NCBI GenBank assembly: GCA_963681505.1
Contig: OY811978.1
Coordinates: 2,131,248 to 2,195,247 of the forward strand
Reading direction: 5' to 3'
Source of the DNA: Eunapius fragilis
Taxonomy: Eukaryota; Porifera; Demospongiae; Spongillida; Spongillidae
Length of the DNA stretch: 64,000 bases
In this document: positions 41,838 through 54,422 of the stretch, piece by piece
Layout: the number at the start of each line of letters is the position of its first letter
How positions within the stretch are numbered: the stretch's first letter is position 1
The notes under the pieces: model-generated
The model's input: the letters and a program-made list of their open reading frames with translations, nothing else
Databases searched by the model: none
What the model was told of the DNA's origin: nothing
Translations under genes and position numbers: made by a program

Positions 41838-42301
41838 TATAATTGAATCACAATATTAAGCGGAAATAACTACTATACCAGAACAATTATTAGTGAACTA
41901 GCTTTTTACGCTTTACGTGCCCCCGGGTGTGGTCACTATTGCTATGTATTGTGTCTGCCTGCCTTGGGGGTGTTGCATTCCACTGTTGGAGAGATAGGTG
42001 ACGTGCATGGATGCACCGCTGCTGCATGAACATGAATTGCATGGTCCGAGAATACGAGCATAATTCGTGGAGAAAGGTTTATCCAGTCCACTGATATCCG
42101 AGCGTGGTTTTCAATCCTACACACCGGGCATGCATCGGGAACGCGGTAATAGAATTTTGGCGCTGCGGTCTCCAACAACGATTTGCGGCACGTATGATAC
42201 GGAATAACGACGCATATTGCCTTCCGTTTCCTGAATCCTTTGGTCTGCATGCATTGGCATATCGTCTGTTCGCCCCAAAAACAGAGCTAGCGCTATTTTG
42301 T

Positions 42302-42595
42302 ACATGTAAATAAAAAACTTTCTCCATGAGAAAGTTGGTGGGATGTAGGATTTGAAGGCAATGGTGGTGCAAAAAGCAAAGAAAACAAGGGTCTGTAATA
42401 GTAAGGGAAAATGTCATAGTCCTATATTTAGCGGCCCGTTTATAGCACATACTATGTTTGTGTGCTAAATATAGAACTATGACATTTTCCCTTACTATTA
42501 CAGACCCTTGTTTCCTTGCTTTTTGCAACACCATTACCTTCAAATCCTATATGCCACCAACTTTCTCATAGAGAAGGTTTTTTATTTATACTTGT
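42302..42595. mobile_element. Foldback hairpin element, copy B
   Basis: Orthologous within the duplication to 15063-15354, with the same inverted arms about a centre near 42450. Confidence 0.8.
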
Positions 42596-43728
42596 TTCAT
42601 TGGTTTTTATTCATACCCGGTTATGAGCCGTATAGCGGCATGTTAAGTAATCCATCTTGTTGATATGAGAGGGAGGTTGTAAATGTACGACATATATACC
42701 TTTGAGTGACCTTAACTCTTTTCGCCGAGCGAGATGCACGTTCAAGACATGGCAATATCGCGCTTTCAGGATCTGCTCTATACCTTGCACGTCGAGAGGT
42801 CCGTTCTTTTCAGGATCTGCTCGATACCTTGCGCGTCGAGATGTCCGTTTCTTTTCAGGCTCTGCTCAATAATTTTCACGTTGAGAGGCCCGTTTCTTTT
42901 CAGGCTCTGCTTTGTAGTTTCGCTCGGGCTGAATCTAATACGTCATCTCGAGTTTTGAGGTACTCTCTGCTCGTCGTTTGGCTTTCTTCTCTTCCTGACG
43001 TGAAGGCATTTTGAGAGAAACAACTTCACTAAGTTACAAAGAGCGTCAAACCTACAACGATCGAAGCACAAGAATGATTATAGTACGCACGTGCACGTTA
43101 TTAAATGCACAACCGGATACATGTCACAGTTAATTGCCACTACGTGTAGTGCCCGTACACACTTGATTACATCATGAATACTTCTAGTACTTCGTATAAA
43201 GAGCGAAGTATGACCTATCCGAGTCGTGTCAGTGCAGTAAGCTTAACCACACGTGATTTGCTAACCCAACCACCGATATATGTCATGTAGCCTCGAGACG
43301 TTTTGACTACAGAAGCGAGAATGACAACGAATTCTGAAGCCATTGGTGTGATTTTCTTTTCTTAAAAGTGTTCCTATCCCGAGTTATGCGTGGTCAAGAA
43401 CAAGAACAAGACGAAGAAGAAATACGTGGGACTGGGTACGAGTTTGGAAAATAGTTTTGTTCTCTACAACCACGTGGTTTTATGACATGACGAAACTGCT
43501 TTTGTTGCCTTCTTGTACGATGACGACAACAAGATAAGCCATCCGCTCGTCAGGAGACTTGTTAGAAACGGGTCGCGTTTTTTTAATGACTTCATAATCG
43601 GGGTCATATCCTGTATGAGAGTTACTAACGATATCTGTAGGGAATAACCCTGATATTAAAGATATACAGAGCAGTGTTTGCAGAATCCTTATCCAGTTAT
43701 GTTAGTCAAGCATGCATCGTGTGCCGCA

Positions 43729-44288
43729 TGGCTGTTGCATATAACGTAGACATTACTGAGTAATGAACCATTGGTATTCACAGCTGCGCTCTAAAAGGAG
43801 AATGTCCAATTGCCATGCATGGAAGTGTTTAGGGGCAGAACCCACTCAGTGCAGCTGTGCAGTGAAGTATCTCAGCTCTAGCTGTGTGATGGGGTGAATG
43901 TGTAAAACGTGTCTTGGTATCTGGTTACAAGGACTACTGAGATGTAGTGACTGCAGAGTGTCTAAAAAGTTGAAGACAGAAATAGTCAAAGAGTTTGAGC
44001 TCGTTTTTAACCTTTAATTGCAGTGTAAATTACTTGAATACATGACGAGCACACATATGATCCGAACAGGCCAATTACACCCTGTTGGGAGAATAATACG
44101 TGATGTGCAAGGCTTGCTTCGGACCGGGGGGGGGGGGGGGGGGTATTCACTTGCTTTACTTCCAGGGAACAACCAAAACATTCTCTTAGACCTTATAAGA
44201 TAAATTGTACCCTTCAGCAGATTTAGACTATCAGATATAATGCTTCCCACTGCATCACCACTTTGATGTAGTATTTAAAAATATCACT
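43729..44288. repeat. Segmental duplication, copy B, last part
   Basis: This aligns with 29120-29717 and includes a 16-G run (44127-44142). Homology ends at CACTCTG, after which unique sequence begins. From here to 44443 I see nothing coding. Confidence 0.85.
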
Positions 44289-44443
44289 CTGCACATAGAT
44301 TTGATGCCCTGACCAAATGGTACATGTCATGCAATGCAGCATGGTTTGAAGCGGCAGTCATAGCATGATGTCTTTAGCTCAGGCATGCATGAAACATGCA
44401 CACCCGTCATTGAGCTATATATGTAAACAAAATTTGCCCTCAT

Positions 44444-44533
44444 TCATAACCCAATCAGCAGCTGAAACTGCTTTACCCTGATGTATCCACATTTCCTAAC
44501 TGTATGGCCAAGCCAATGTGCTTTCTTTGCATT
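44444..44533 (-). other. Possible last exon of receptor M
   Basis: A phase-0 acceptor (TGTGTTTCAG) leads to 29 codons and TGA. It is open and fits the phase of exon 44823-44676, but has no recognisable motif. Confidence 0.35.
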
Positions 44534-47158
44534 CTGAAACACATACAAGGTATATCAAAGCTAGGTACTTCAAAGCTGAGTAGCATTCTCTGCATTGATG
44601 GTGGAGATTGTGTACTGGTGTATGGATTGTGCAACACATTATAACAATGGATCATGATATTCTTTGGTATCCTACCGGTGAAAAGCCACCAGGGGAGGGA
44701 AATGGACAGGTGGTCTGCTCACTGGATGGAGATGTCATTGGAGATGGAGTATTGAGAAGGTATGTGTCTGAACTTGTGCTCAACTGAGACCTGAACCTGT
44801 TTTTTAAAGAGACATTTTCTATGCTGGCGTAGGGGGGAAAAAAACCAGCAAAACATGAATTCAACTGGGTGAGACGAGAGGAGGCTAATTATATTTCATG
44901 CTTATTCATGACGCTCTTATGCATGTAATAAATATTTACCTCTTCTTCCTATAGTGAATTAAAATAGCCAGCAATATTACTATCAGCATCAGAAGGCAAA
45001 ATGTTACTGCAAATGCACTTGCGATCACAATGTATAGCGTTGTTAGAATGTTTCCAAGGGTGGCTGTAAGTAGAAAGCAATTATTAAATAGTTAACCTAT
45101 CAATGCCTGTACTGCATGCTACACATGTATGTACAAGTAGATTTATTAAATAGTTAACATATCAATGCAAGTACTGCATGCTGCGCATGTATAGACAAGT
45201 AGAGTTATTAAATGTATTATTACTTTTAAGGCATAAGCAATAGTGTGCGTATACATGTGCAACGTGTGTGGGTGCATGGGAACACATGCGGGTGCAAAAG
45301 TATGCGCTAATTGGGGCGCTTATGCATGCTGCAATTCTGCACATGACAGCAATATCAATGCCTCACCTTCATGAACACTATACTGTACGCCGCACTGTGT
45401 TTGAAGGCCAACGTCAACACCTGCGGGAACATTCATTGGGCTAATGGAGCCATCCTCCTCCCAGTCCACCACGGAGATGTTGTAGCAGTCCACAGAGAAC
45501 TCTGTTCCTACAACACCTTCTGCTGAGAGGTTTACTCTAGCCAACTTATGTTGCAACACTTTTCCTGATCTCTCTAGATACACCACACACCCCCTTGCTT
45601 GGGTACCCTCGGCAAAGAAGCAGGTCACATTCAACTGGTGATCACTACCAGTTATGGTGGACGACTGGACATCAGTGGTGTCTGCATGCGCGCATGTGCA
45701 TGTACAAAATCACGTTAAAAAGGCCAGGTGCTCTGTTAAGCCCCCTTCTCACATGCAGCTTACATAGTTTATGAGTTGATGAACAGGTGCCAACTGCATT
45801 AAAAGCCTCGACTGTGAAGTTGTAAACAGAGTCCTTCTGAAGCCCACTGGACGGAGGGATAACCATTTCGAGGATGGAGGAGTTAGTACCGTATGGTCCC
45901 AGTACTACAGTGCCGCCATTAATACTGCTCCACAGCTTCAGATAATATCCTTTCACTGGATAGCCAGGACAAACTTTGGGAGGCTGCAAGCAGACAAAAC
46001 AGCTTATTTAGTTATGGCAACTATTGGGTGCATCAGTTTGCGCGTACTTGAATCGAACAGCGAATGACGACAGCAGAGGAATTGAATGACACCCGGATGG
46101 AAGGTTCTGCGGAGAACTGAGGTACTATATGAAATGAAAATTCATTCACAAAATGCTCGACATCCATAAAACGCCTCATCCTGTTACTTGTTGATACAAT
46201 GCATGTATGATATGTTCATCCACATGTCAACCATGCGGCTAGCTCATTAATACACATATATGCTGTGTAAAAGCATAGCAAACAGTATGGGGAGTCTGAT
46301 ACCTGTAGGTACAGTGGATGTAATACTCTCGCTGAGATCTCCATCTCCAGCTGCGTTGGAGGCCATTACACTAAAATTGTACACGCGACAGGGTGGGCCA
46401 CTATACAGATCGTGATGGTATTCGTAAGACCCATTCGATGGAGCCGTGCAGTTCAACACAACCTTGCGCTCCGTCACGTCCATTACAATCACTCTGTACC
46501 AAGTCGCGACCCCCTTAGGTGTGAACGAGGGAATCCACTCCAAGTGTAATCTCCCCTCTCCCATGGCCGACAGCGACAGGTTCGCAGGCGAAGATGGGCG
46601 GTCTGTTGCATTGGTGGAGATTGGCAAACGCATGCATGCATGTTAGGGGTTGGTCTATAAACTGTCTATATGTATAACTCACCAAAGATAAACACGCTGG
46701 AGAAGTCACTCGAGACGTCCTCCAGTTGGAGAGAGGCAGTACATTGCACCGTGGTCCCGTTCATTGCCTTCGTGGCAGGGATCCCTAAGTGGGAAGAAAG
46801 CCCCGTCGTCTCGGCCACGATTCCCATGCGCTGCAGCACTTCCAGATGGTAGGGCCAGTTGAATCCTTCCCCTCCGGGTAGCTGGACGTACCAATAAACG
46901 ACAATTATAGGTTCTTGTATTGAGGTGAGGTTGCAGACGAACAAAGCTTCTCCACCGAGCGCTACAGTCGCCGAACGTGGTGGAGCAATGAGTACTTCAG
47001 ACCCTACAAAAATAGCGTACAGTTGGGGATATTTATTATGTATGTTTCCCATCCATGCACCAGGTGCGTATACATACATATATACATAATTTCACAAACT
47101 TACTCACACCACAGAGACTAATAGAGAGTACCAGGAGAACGCTATGGACATGTCGCAT
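44444..47158 (-). CDS. Receptor M: Ig-FN3-FN3-module-TM
   Basis: Exons 47158-47104, 47003-46683, 46602-46303, 46124-46048, 45983-45764, 45681-45367, 45063-44940 and 44823-44676 are consistent in phase. A last exon at 44533-44444 is likely but less sure. Total about 549 residues. Order: signal peptide (MRHVHSVLLVLSISLCGV); Ig domain (FVCNLTS, QCTAS); FN3 (PANLSLSAMG, WYRVIVMD); a second FN3-like domain split by a phase-0 intron (KVCPGYPVKGYYLKLW); a shared module (TTDVQSSTITG, CFFAEGTQARGCVV, VDCYNISVVDW); TM (LYIVIASAFAVTFCLLMLIV); and a Ser/Pro-rich tail of about 78 residues with few tyrosines. It is tandem to N in the same orientation. It was probably born by duplication with N and P. Confidence 0.72.
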
Positions 47159-48225
47159 GGACACTGTTATCACATGCATCTTTTACTTGTCCGAAGCATC
47201 AGCGAAGTGCTTTTTATAATGTATACTGATTTTACTATATACTTTATATACACAATACCATGCTAATTTCCGGTCAAATACATGCCAGTCAACGTATGTA
47301 AACTATGACACCTGTATCCATCGTGCCATATTCCTAAGAGCTCAAATCATTACCATAATGAGCCTCTATTTGTTTATTTGTCTTTGTACATCATTCCTCT
47401 TATCGCAATGATAATAATCGCATGCAGCTCCTAGTGGGTTAGTGAGCTCTCCGCGTCGTTATCACGTGATTCATTTTATTGCGTATAAATTATAGATACG
47501 ACATAATACTCGAAACGCGGCGCAAAAGTATATATAATTATGATTTTGTCTGTCAATGTGCTATGTTTCATACGGCCTGTACCATTTTTGACCATGTTCC
47601 GGCATTTCTCCTTATATAGCCACTACATTGCGTGCATGCTCGCATATCTGGCACATTGTATCATGCATGCCGCTAATCCATGGTTACATGGAAATGTGTT
47701 TACATCATGCGTGCTTGGCCTGCGTTAATTGTCGTCATGCACACATAGTACTAGTCTGTGGGCTGCAATAGGTGTTGGGGGGACACGGGAGTACTCGGCT
47801 GTCGATATATATATACCTGTATGTGGGAGTGATGGGATTGTTGTGTCAATAGTACGAGTGAATAAAAAAAATGGGTCTGGTGACAATTTAGAGTGGGGAA
47901 ACCCTCAGTAGTTGAGATTGCACGTATACACATGGTAGTACTGAGTCAGTACTCATTGACTGTACTATGCACAAGCAATCTCAACACTTAAAGTTAATTG
48001 TAAAAAAAATGCTATAATTTTATATAGGTAACCATTTACAGCCGTTATCTTTGCCTGAGAAATCGCCTTCGTAATGTTACACATACCATACACTGGTAAT
48101 CATTCACATAGGTAGTGCTATGCACACAGTAATGCATTAATTGGTTTTAAATGAAATTGATTGTTACACATTAAAAATAAAATAAATCGCGTGTTTTTGT
48201 AGATTGCGTCCGGCAATTTCAGTCA
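47159..48225. other. Intergenic, between receptors N and M
   Basis: AT-rich sequence without a convincing gene. A loose inverted repeat (GTTGAGATTGC ... GCAATCTCAAC) lies at 47912-47986. The upstream part, near 47160-47500, should hold the promoter of M. Confidence 0.5.
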
Positions 48226-51200
48226 TCATATATCGGTGCCTGAAGATAGAACAGGGCTACACAGTGAGACATCAACTACAGCAACTGGCGAAGATGGCAG
48301 TGAGAATGTATTGGATGAAACTGCTTCGTAAACATCAGTAACATTAGGCTTGCATTCTAGCTCGAAATAAATGTTATGGCTGGAGCCTGTAGTGATGGCC
48401 CCAGCTGGTGACTTGCACGGACTTTCCAGAGCGGCATAAGATGACCCCTGCATGATTAGTTAGGGAAAATTAGTGGTTAGGACCGTATCGTTAGTTCTGC
48501 AGTTGCCCCATGCACATATGCACGTATATACTGGCAAGCTTAAGCCATTTTCCTATCACAGATCAGCTGACACACAACTCTGCAATGAAAATTCAATATA
48601 CAAAACCCACATGCACCAAGCAATATTGCATTAACCTGTCCAATATCAGTGTTTGATTCACTCGTGGATGGGCTTAGGGAGAAGGGCCTTTGTAGTTCAT
48701 TGTAATGGGAATTTTCTGTCATATTCTGCATGTATGTAATAAGATCACATCTGTGTTCAGTATACAATTGCGCAATAAATCTTATAACGTACACATACAC
48801 GGACACTGTGCACATGCGTATTTACTCACGTACCTTTCCTGTGGTAGGGACCGTTGGGATGCTATCATACACAGCTATCTCCGAGTTGTCGCAGTCAGAA
48901 ACGGGGGGAGGCGGTGTCATGAAACAAGTGCATTGGTAAGCGCAGTCCTCCTTTGAGACAGGGCAGGTTGTTGATGGGACACATGGCTTCGGCCCATAGC
49001 GGGATGCAGAGTGCGCTTGTCTTGTTTGCGGGCACATATACGCATGAATAGTGTGATATTAATACACAGCCATCAAATACAAAACCCTATTCAAATTTCT
49101 AGCGTTCAAATGTTTAAAATAAAGTTACATGCTTATGCATGTTTTCTGGGGGGGGGGGGGGGGTTGACTGCTCTACATAAATCCTGCCCTCATTCTAAGG
49201 GCTTGGTGTGCTCATACATGTAACCAAGGCAATAATGCTCATAATCAAGGCAATAATGATCCCTGCTTATGGCTCACTTGGTCACTCCAGTTGTCGGGGA
49301 AAGGACTAGCGAACTGATGACTTCTACATGTGAAGGCAGTGATTGATCAAATGCAGCTACATACATGCACCATGAGTGACTCACTGCTATTCTTTGCCTT
49401 TCTGTGGCATTGAATTGTGACAAATATTAACAATCCCAAGACAGAAACTCCAGTAATTGTTCCAAGTATTATTAGTGCCAAAGTCGAATATGAAAATGAT
49501 GATAAGGTTGATGATGATGTTGACTGTGATGGTAGCAATGAGGGTAACATAGTGGGCAGTAATGAAGGCAGGTGTGATGATGGTGGCAGTTGCTGAGAGG
49601 ATGCTAGGTAAGATCTGGTTGCTAGGTAAGATCTGGTTGCTAGGTAAGATCTGGTGGGAGTATCTACAATGATAATCAAGGCGTGCACCATCAGTTAGGT
49701 GGGTGGAATCAGATCCATGCATCATGGAGGTAGCAAACTTAGCCACCCTAATCCAATGTTTTTCAAAGTACTCAGACACTTTTATCACACTGCATGGTGT
49801 ATGCATGTACATGGCACAAGTGATCCACCTGAAACTGCATTGCAATTCCAACCCCCCCCCCCCCCCCCCCACCCCCCCTCAATTAAATGATTAATTCACT
49901 GTACATCTAATTGTAGGTAGCCATTTAGAAATGTTATTACTGGATTATAGTCACACAGAACATATTTACTATTATAGTACCCCACCTTTTTGTGAAGTTG
50001 ATGCATCGCATTGCTGCTGGAGCTTGCTAATGATATTGGTGGGAACTTTTATTTGACCGATAGACCCATTCATCCCCTCCCAGTCCACCACTGAGATGTT
50101 GTAACAGTCCACAGAGAACTCTGTTCTTACCACACCTTCGGCTGTCTCGTTCACTCTGGGTATCATCTGGTAGATCACTTCCCCTGACCTCTCCAGACAC
50201 ACAACACACCCCTTTGCTTGGGTATCCTCGGCAAAAAAGCAGGTCACATTCAACTGGTGATCACTACCAGTTATGGTGGACGACTGGACATCAGTGGTGT
50301 CTGCATTGCATGGCCGCGAAGGCAACAAGTACAAAAAATGTATGGAGCAAAACGCAAGCATAAATGATTATGTTCACACACCATTACTGTTTAAAAATAT
50401 CAATGCTCTTAAATGAGACGTGCAGTTTCTTACAGAACGTTCTTAGTGACGCTGTTGAGTTTCCTGCTATATTAGACGCGATTACGGTACTGGAGAACGC
50501 TGTATTAGATAATAAAGAAATTATTATCTCCGCGTCACTTCCATTTTGAGAAACGATATATGGACCAAATTTCAGCATATCATTCGTAAGGATATTGCGC
50601 AGTTCAATCCAGTAAACAACAGGTATCTCTCCACAGAAATCTACCTGAAAAACCGTGTAGTAATTTTAGCAAACAGCACGTGACGTACTTGCATATTGAA
50701 GTATACGTGAAAGAAGTTGGTTGTTCCGTTCGCTACAACTCTAGTGCTTGGTTCCTTCGTGAAGCGAGGGACTACGGAGGAGTAAAATATTACTGCTAAC
50801 GCTTTGCCCAATATTTCACAATAAAATAAAATGCGATGCATATTTAACTTACTTTCTGATACAGACAGCTGTATACATCAGAATGACAGTAGGTTATATA
50901 TACAGGAATTTATTATTTGTGGTCCTTTTTTGCTGTTCGTGATGTAATCCAATTACTGTATGCATGCACACTTACGTGTCGGTATTCCTGTATTGATTGA
51001 CCAGCTTATGAGACTTGCGCCAGCCTCATTCAACGCCTTCACTCCAAATTGATATCCCGTACACGTGCCGATGTCTTGGTTGTGATACTTGTATAGATAA
51101 GAGGTTGTCGTAACGGCCCCCTCAAACGCTAAGTCAAGCTGTGTGTTGTTATAGCCCGCCACTTCCCTCGCGTATAACGTGTACCAGATTTGTGTCCCCT

Positions 51201-51984
51201 GAAGGACAAAGGGTGGGATCCAACTAATGTATGCGTGCGTGTCGTTGAAGAACGACACACTTAGGTTTGTCGGCGCAGTGGGGGGACCTGCAGGAAGTAA
51301 TTGCAAGTAATTGCAAGTAATTGCAAGTAATTGATGCATTGCCTGCTTGCCACGGGTCATAGTTCTGCATGAGAACTCACCGAAAACTGTGAGGTTAGTC
51401 TTTTCAGATCTGTTGAGGGACGCATTGACTGCGGCAGCGCATTGTACCTGCGTGGCGTTGTTCTTTTGAGTGGCGTTGATGTACAAAATGGAGTCCCTTG
51501 TGGTTCTGTAAACCGCGTAAACTCCACTAGCCTGAAGGTTGCGGTTATTAAATGGCCAGAACAGCTCTAAGGAGTTCTTAATTCTAACTATCCATTGCAA
51601 TTCCCCCTGGACTATTGTGCAGTTGAATTGCACAGTACGATTCAAGGGTGTCTGAACCGAAGAAGGTACCACGATAAACATGTCTATTTGTTGGAGAAAA
51701 CGGAGCATTGATCTAAATATAACATGCATGCACTTCAAAGTCAGCACGATATATATATACATCACTTGTAGCTGCCATCATTATACGTAGCACCGACGGA
51801 TCAATAGCATGCAGGGGGATCGATGCAAGGATGATATTCAGCCCGTGCATCACACGCAATTAGGCAATCGCTGCGCGGTGCGCTGCTGGATAATGATGGT
51901 ATCTGCAACATCACCTGAGATATTGTATCCATTAACGACGAAAACTTGCAGGAGCATAGATATAGCGATAAGGACAAATCCCAT
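48226..51984 (-). CDS. Receptor N: Ig-FN3-FN3-module-TM with tyrosine-motif tail
   Basis: Ten exons: 51984-51915, 51683-51381, 51287-50976, 50771-50689, 50644-50434, 50300-49986, 49663-49385, 49015-48834, 48725-48636 and 48447-48226. They give 688 residues with consistent phases. Parts: signal peptide (MGFVLIAISMLLQVFVV); Ig (24-124); FN3 (125-228); split FN3-like (229-326); shared module (327-431); stalk with three TRSYLA repeats; TM (LALIILGTITGVSVLGLLIFV, about 495-515); a tail of about 165 residues. The tail has YDSI, SHYNEL, SSYAAL, IYFEL and VYEAV; the second and third match the ITIM consensus (S/I/V/L-x-Y-x-x-I/V/L). It probably recruits SH2 proteins when phosphorylated. It is divergent from P. 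Confidence 0.75.
49603..49662 (-). repeat. 18-bp tandem repeat in stalk of receptor N
   Basis: Three copies of GCTAGGTAAGATCTGGTT encode TRSYLA three times at the start of the stalk exon. On the plus strand each unit contains GGTAAG, which is not relevant to splicing of this minus-strand gene. Confidence 0.85.
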
Positions 51985-53500
51985 CTCTACGTCTAGGAGT
52001 AGTCGTCAATCAAACAGCCGTTACCGCCTTAATCGACTTTTATAATAACGTGACTTGCAGCACGTGATCTTCTAGTTAATAGCGCGAGCTGGCACGTGCG
52101 TGCATACCGCTTATAAACGTGAGTCGGCTCTCATGCACGTGATGGGTTTTTTTATGGAGGATCATTTATCGTCGGATGCATGCACTGATCGTGCTAGTTG
52201 ATATGGGCGTGAAAGTGACCCCATGCTAAATGTATGTATAATAAAGGTTATTAAAATCAGTTGAATCACTATAACTTCAGAACGATAATTTACTACTGCA
52301 CATTTATTTTCTGTCCTTTAGGTCCTCTCAGTACGGTACATAAAAAAGACGTTACCTGTAGGGGTTTGAAATGTTTGGTATACGTTGAGAATCCCGTTGC
52401 GCTATAACTGTGCAAAGTGCGCCAACATGCATTTGCACAGCTAAATCTTTGCAAAAGGTAGAGTAAAAATTAACGAAGAGGACAAATGAATAGCGACTGG
52501 AATCATCTATGATTTTGAAGCGATTTAGACTCTCCTGCAAAATGTTAAAAAACGGAGAGAAAATAAGGAACAGAAATAAAATGCATAGAAATGGCGCACA
52601 CAGGATGAAAAGTTGGGTTTGCTTCTGTTTCTCAAAAGTAGAGTATAAATGTTTAGGTTAATGTGGTATATTTTCATTATCGTAAATATGAAGGTTATAT
52701 AGCGGAAATGGCACATATACGCCTAAACATTTACTCTACATTTGATAAACAGTAACTCTATAGCAAATATAACTTTTCAACCAGTGGTAACTAAATAGGT
52801 AGCCTTTAATCGTTCGGAAGTTATATGGATTCAAACAGCAAGCTTTTTAATATACTTTTTATAATATATAGTATTCATTATAGCGAAGTGCCATCATCAT
52901 AAAGCTATAAGGCACTGTGTTTATAATTACCCCAATGCAAGAGTGACCTTTTTTTCCTCAACATAAAATAATTAGTATGATAAGGATGATTTTGCTAGAC
53001 ATTGTCCCATATATTAACCTAACCTGCATCATTTATCATAAAGCTTTTTTTTTTTAAATGGCTTCGATCCTCTCCTCCTGCATGGTTTATCACGTCCCCA
53101 TAAACGAGTAGCAGCAAGAAGGAGGCGTGCCCTATATTGCGGTGCACTTGAATCGTAATTCATGCGTTCGTGGTGATCCTCCCCCTCCCTCCCCCTCCCC
53201 TTTGTGCATTCAGCTATTAAAGGGGCGTTACTTGCACAAGAGCACATGCAGAACTATATAGTCGCGTAAATACTCGAACTTGTATATAATACTTATTCAT
53301 AAAAGCATGCTTAAGTTTTTTTTGGTGCGTGGATTTTGTATATAAGGTCGTAACGGTATTGTCCTATAGTCCTGGGATGTCCAACATATGCCGAATTAAT
53401 CGCAAAACTATATCTATATTCACGGTTGGCGGAAATCTATCATAATATATTCAAGGCATAGAATGTTTTCATGTGTATAACTTAATTGTATACGTAGGCC
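51985..53500. other. Divergent intergenic region between N and P
   Basis: About 1.5 kb that must contain the promoters of both receptors. A partial MITE of the 541-770 family ends near 53010. Apart from that I see only AT-rich sequence, a poly-T stretch near 53046 and short ORFs without domain character. Confidence 0.6.
52880..53010. mobile_element. Partial MITE, family of 541-770
   Basis: Its right end reads GATGATTTTGCTAGACATTG TCCC, close to the terminal repeat at 747-770. Upstream, CATCATAAAGCTATAAGGCA and CCAATGCAAGAGT match the interior. The left end is lost. Confidence 0.55.
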
Positions 53501-54391
53501 ATGCACAATCTCATCGGAACGATGAAGGGATTGCTTCCATTGGTATGGAGAGTGTCTGCATTTACAGTTTGCATCTGCGCTAGTGAGTGGTCATACTCTA
53601 TAGAGCTGATGAGAGAGGCGTGTCTCTCTACGTGCATATACACGTTTGCTTTCCTTTGTCAGGCGTAGAATTCATCCAGCAACCAAAGTCGACGCTTTCG
53701 CCGCTAAACGGGACTGCGTACTTCAACTGCGCAGTGATCGAAGGCACCATTGTTGAATGGAACATCCAAATTGGTCCAGGAAAGCCTGTAAATTGGCCAA
53801 TTCATAGATCAGTGCTGAGAAACAACGGTTTCCAGGTTATTACATGGCAAAATGGATCCACCTTATCCGTCAACTCAACTGGTGCGAATAACGGAACAAC
53901 CGTTACGTGTTGTGCCAACACGCAAAGCACTCGTGTGTGTTCCGGCAACGCTACTCTCACGATCTATGGTAGGTTGGTACTGCCATTATAAGCAACAGCA
54001 TGGGCCATATTGGTTTTAATTGCTGCCTGCACCAATATACATTTTCCTGCTTTGCATGTGTCACGCGCAGGTTCACCCAGCCCACCTCAAGTCCTTGCCG
54101 TCGTGAACATTTCTAAAGGAGAACTCATTATTAAATGGGCGGCTCCATTTTCATTTGGAAACCGGATAAGGCTGCTATATGAAGTGCACGCGACGAATAT
54201 GGCAACCGGAGACGTCTGGGAAAGTAACTGGACAGAGAGCGAGACTTTTGCATATCGTGGCTTGTGGGGGTTCTGCGCCCTGTACCAGTTTGCCGTGGTG
54301 GCAAGGAACCTTGCTGGGAGCAGCGAAGCCAGCCAACCTTTAAACACAACCATGCCAACAGGTATGAGATAACCGAGACGTCATCAGGATT

Positions 54392-54422
<31 letters not shown>

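Larger units (their letters stand above)
40657..43728. repeat. Segmental duplication, copy B, upstream part
   Basis: This aligns with 14364-16288 and 21474-21635, so it is the version without gypsy. It carries the foldback element at 42302-42595. The Helitron-like insertion 40890-41837 is B-only. No gene; it would contain the promoter of receptor B. Confidence 0.85.

Noticed and set aside
47912..47986. Inverted repeat as a regulatory hairpin or terminator
   Set aside because: Arms are short and broken, and it is far from both gene ends; left unassigned.
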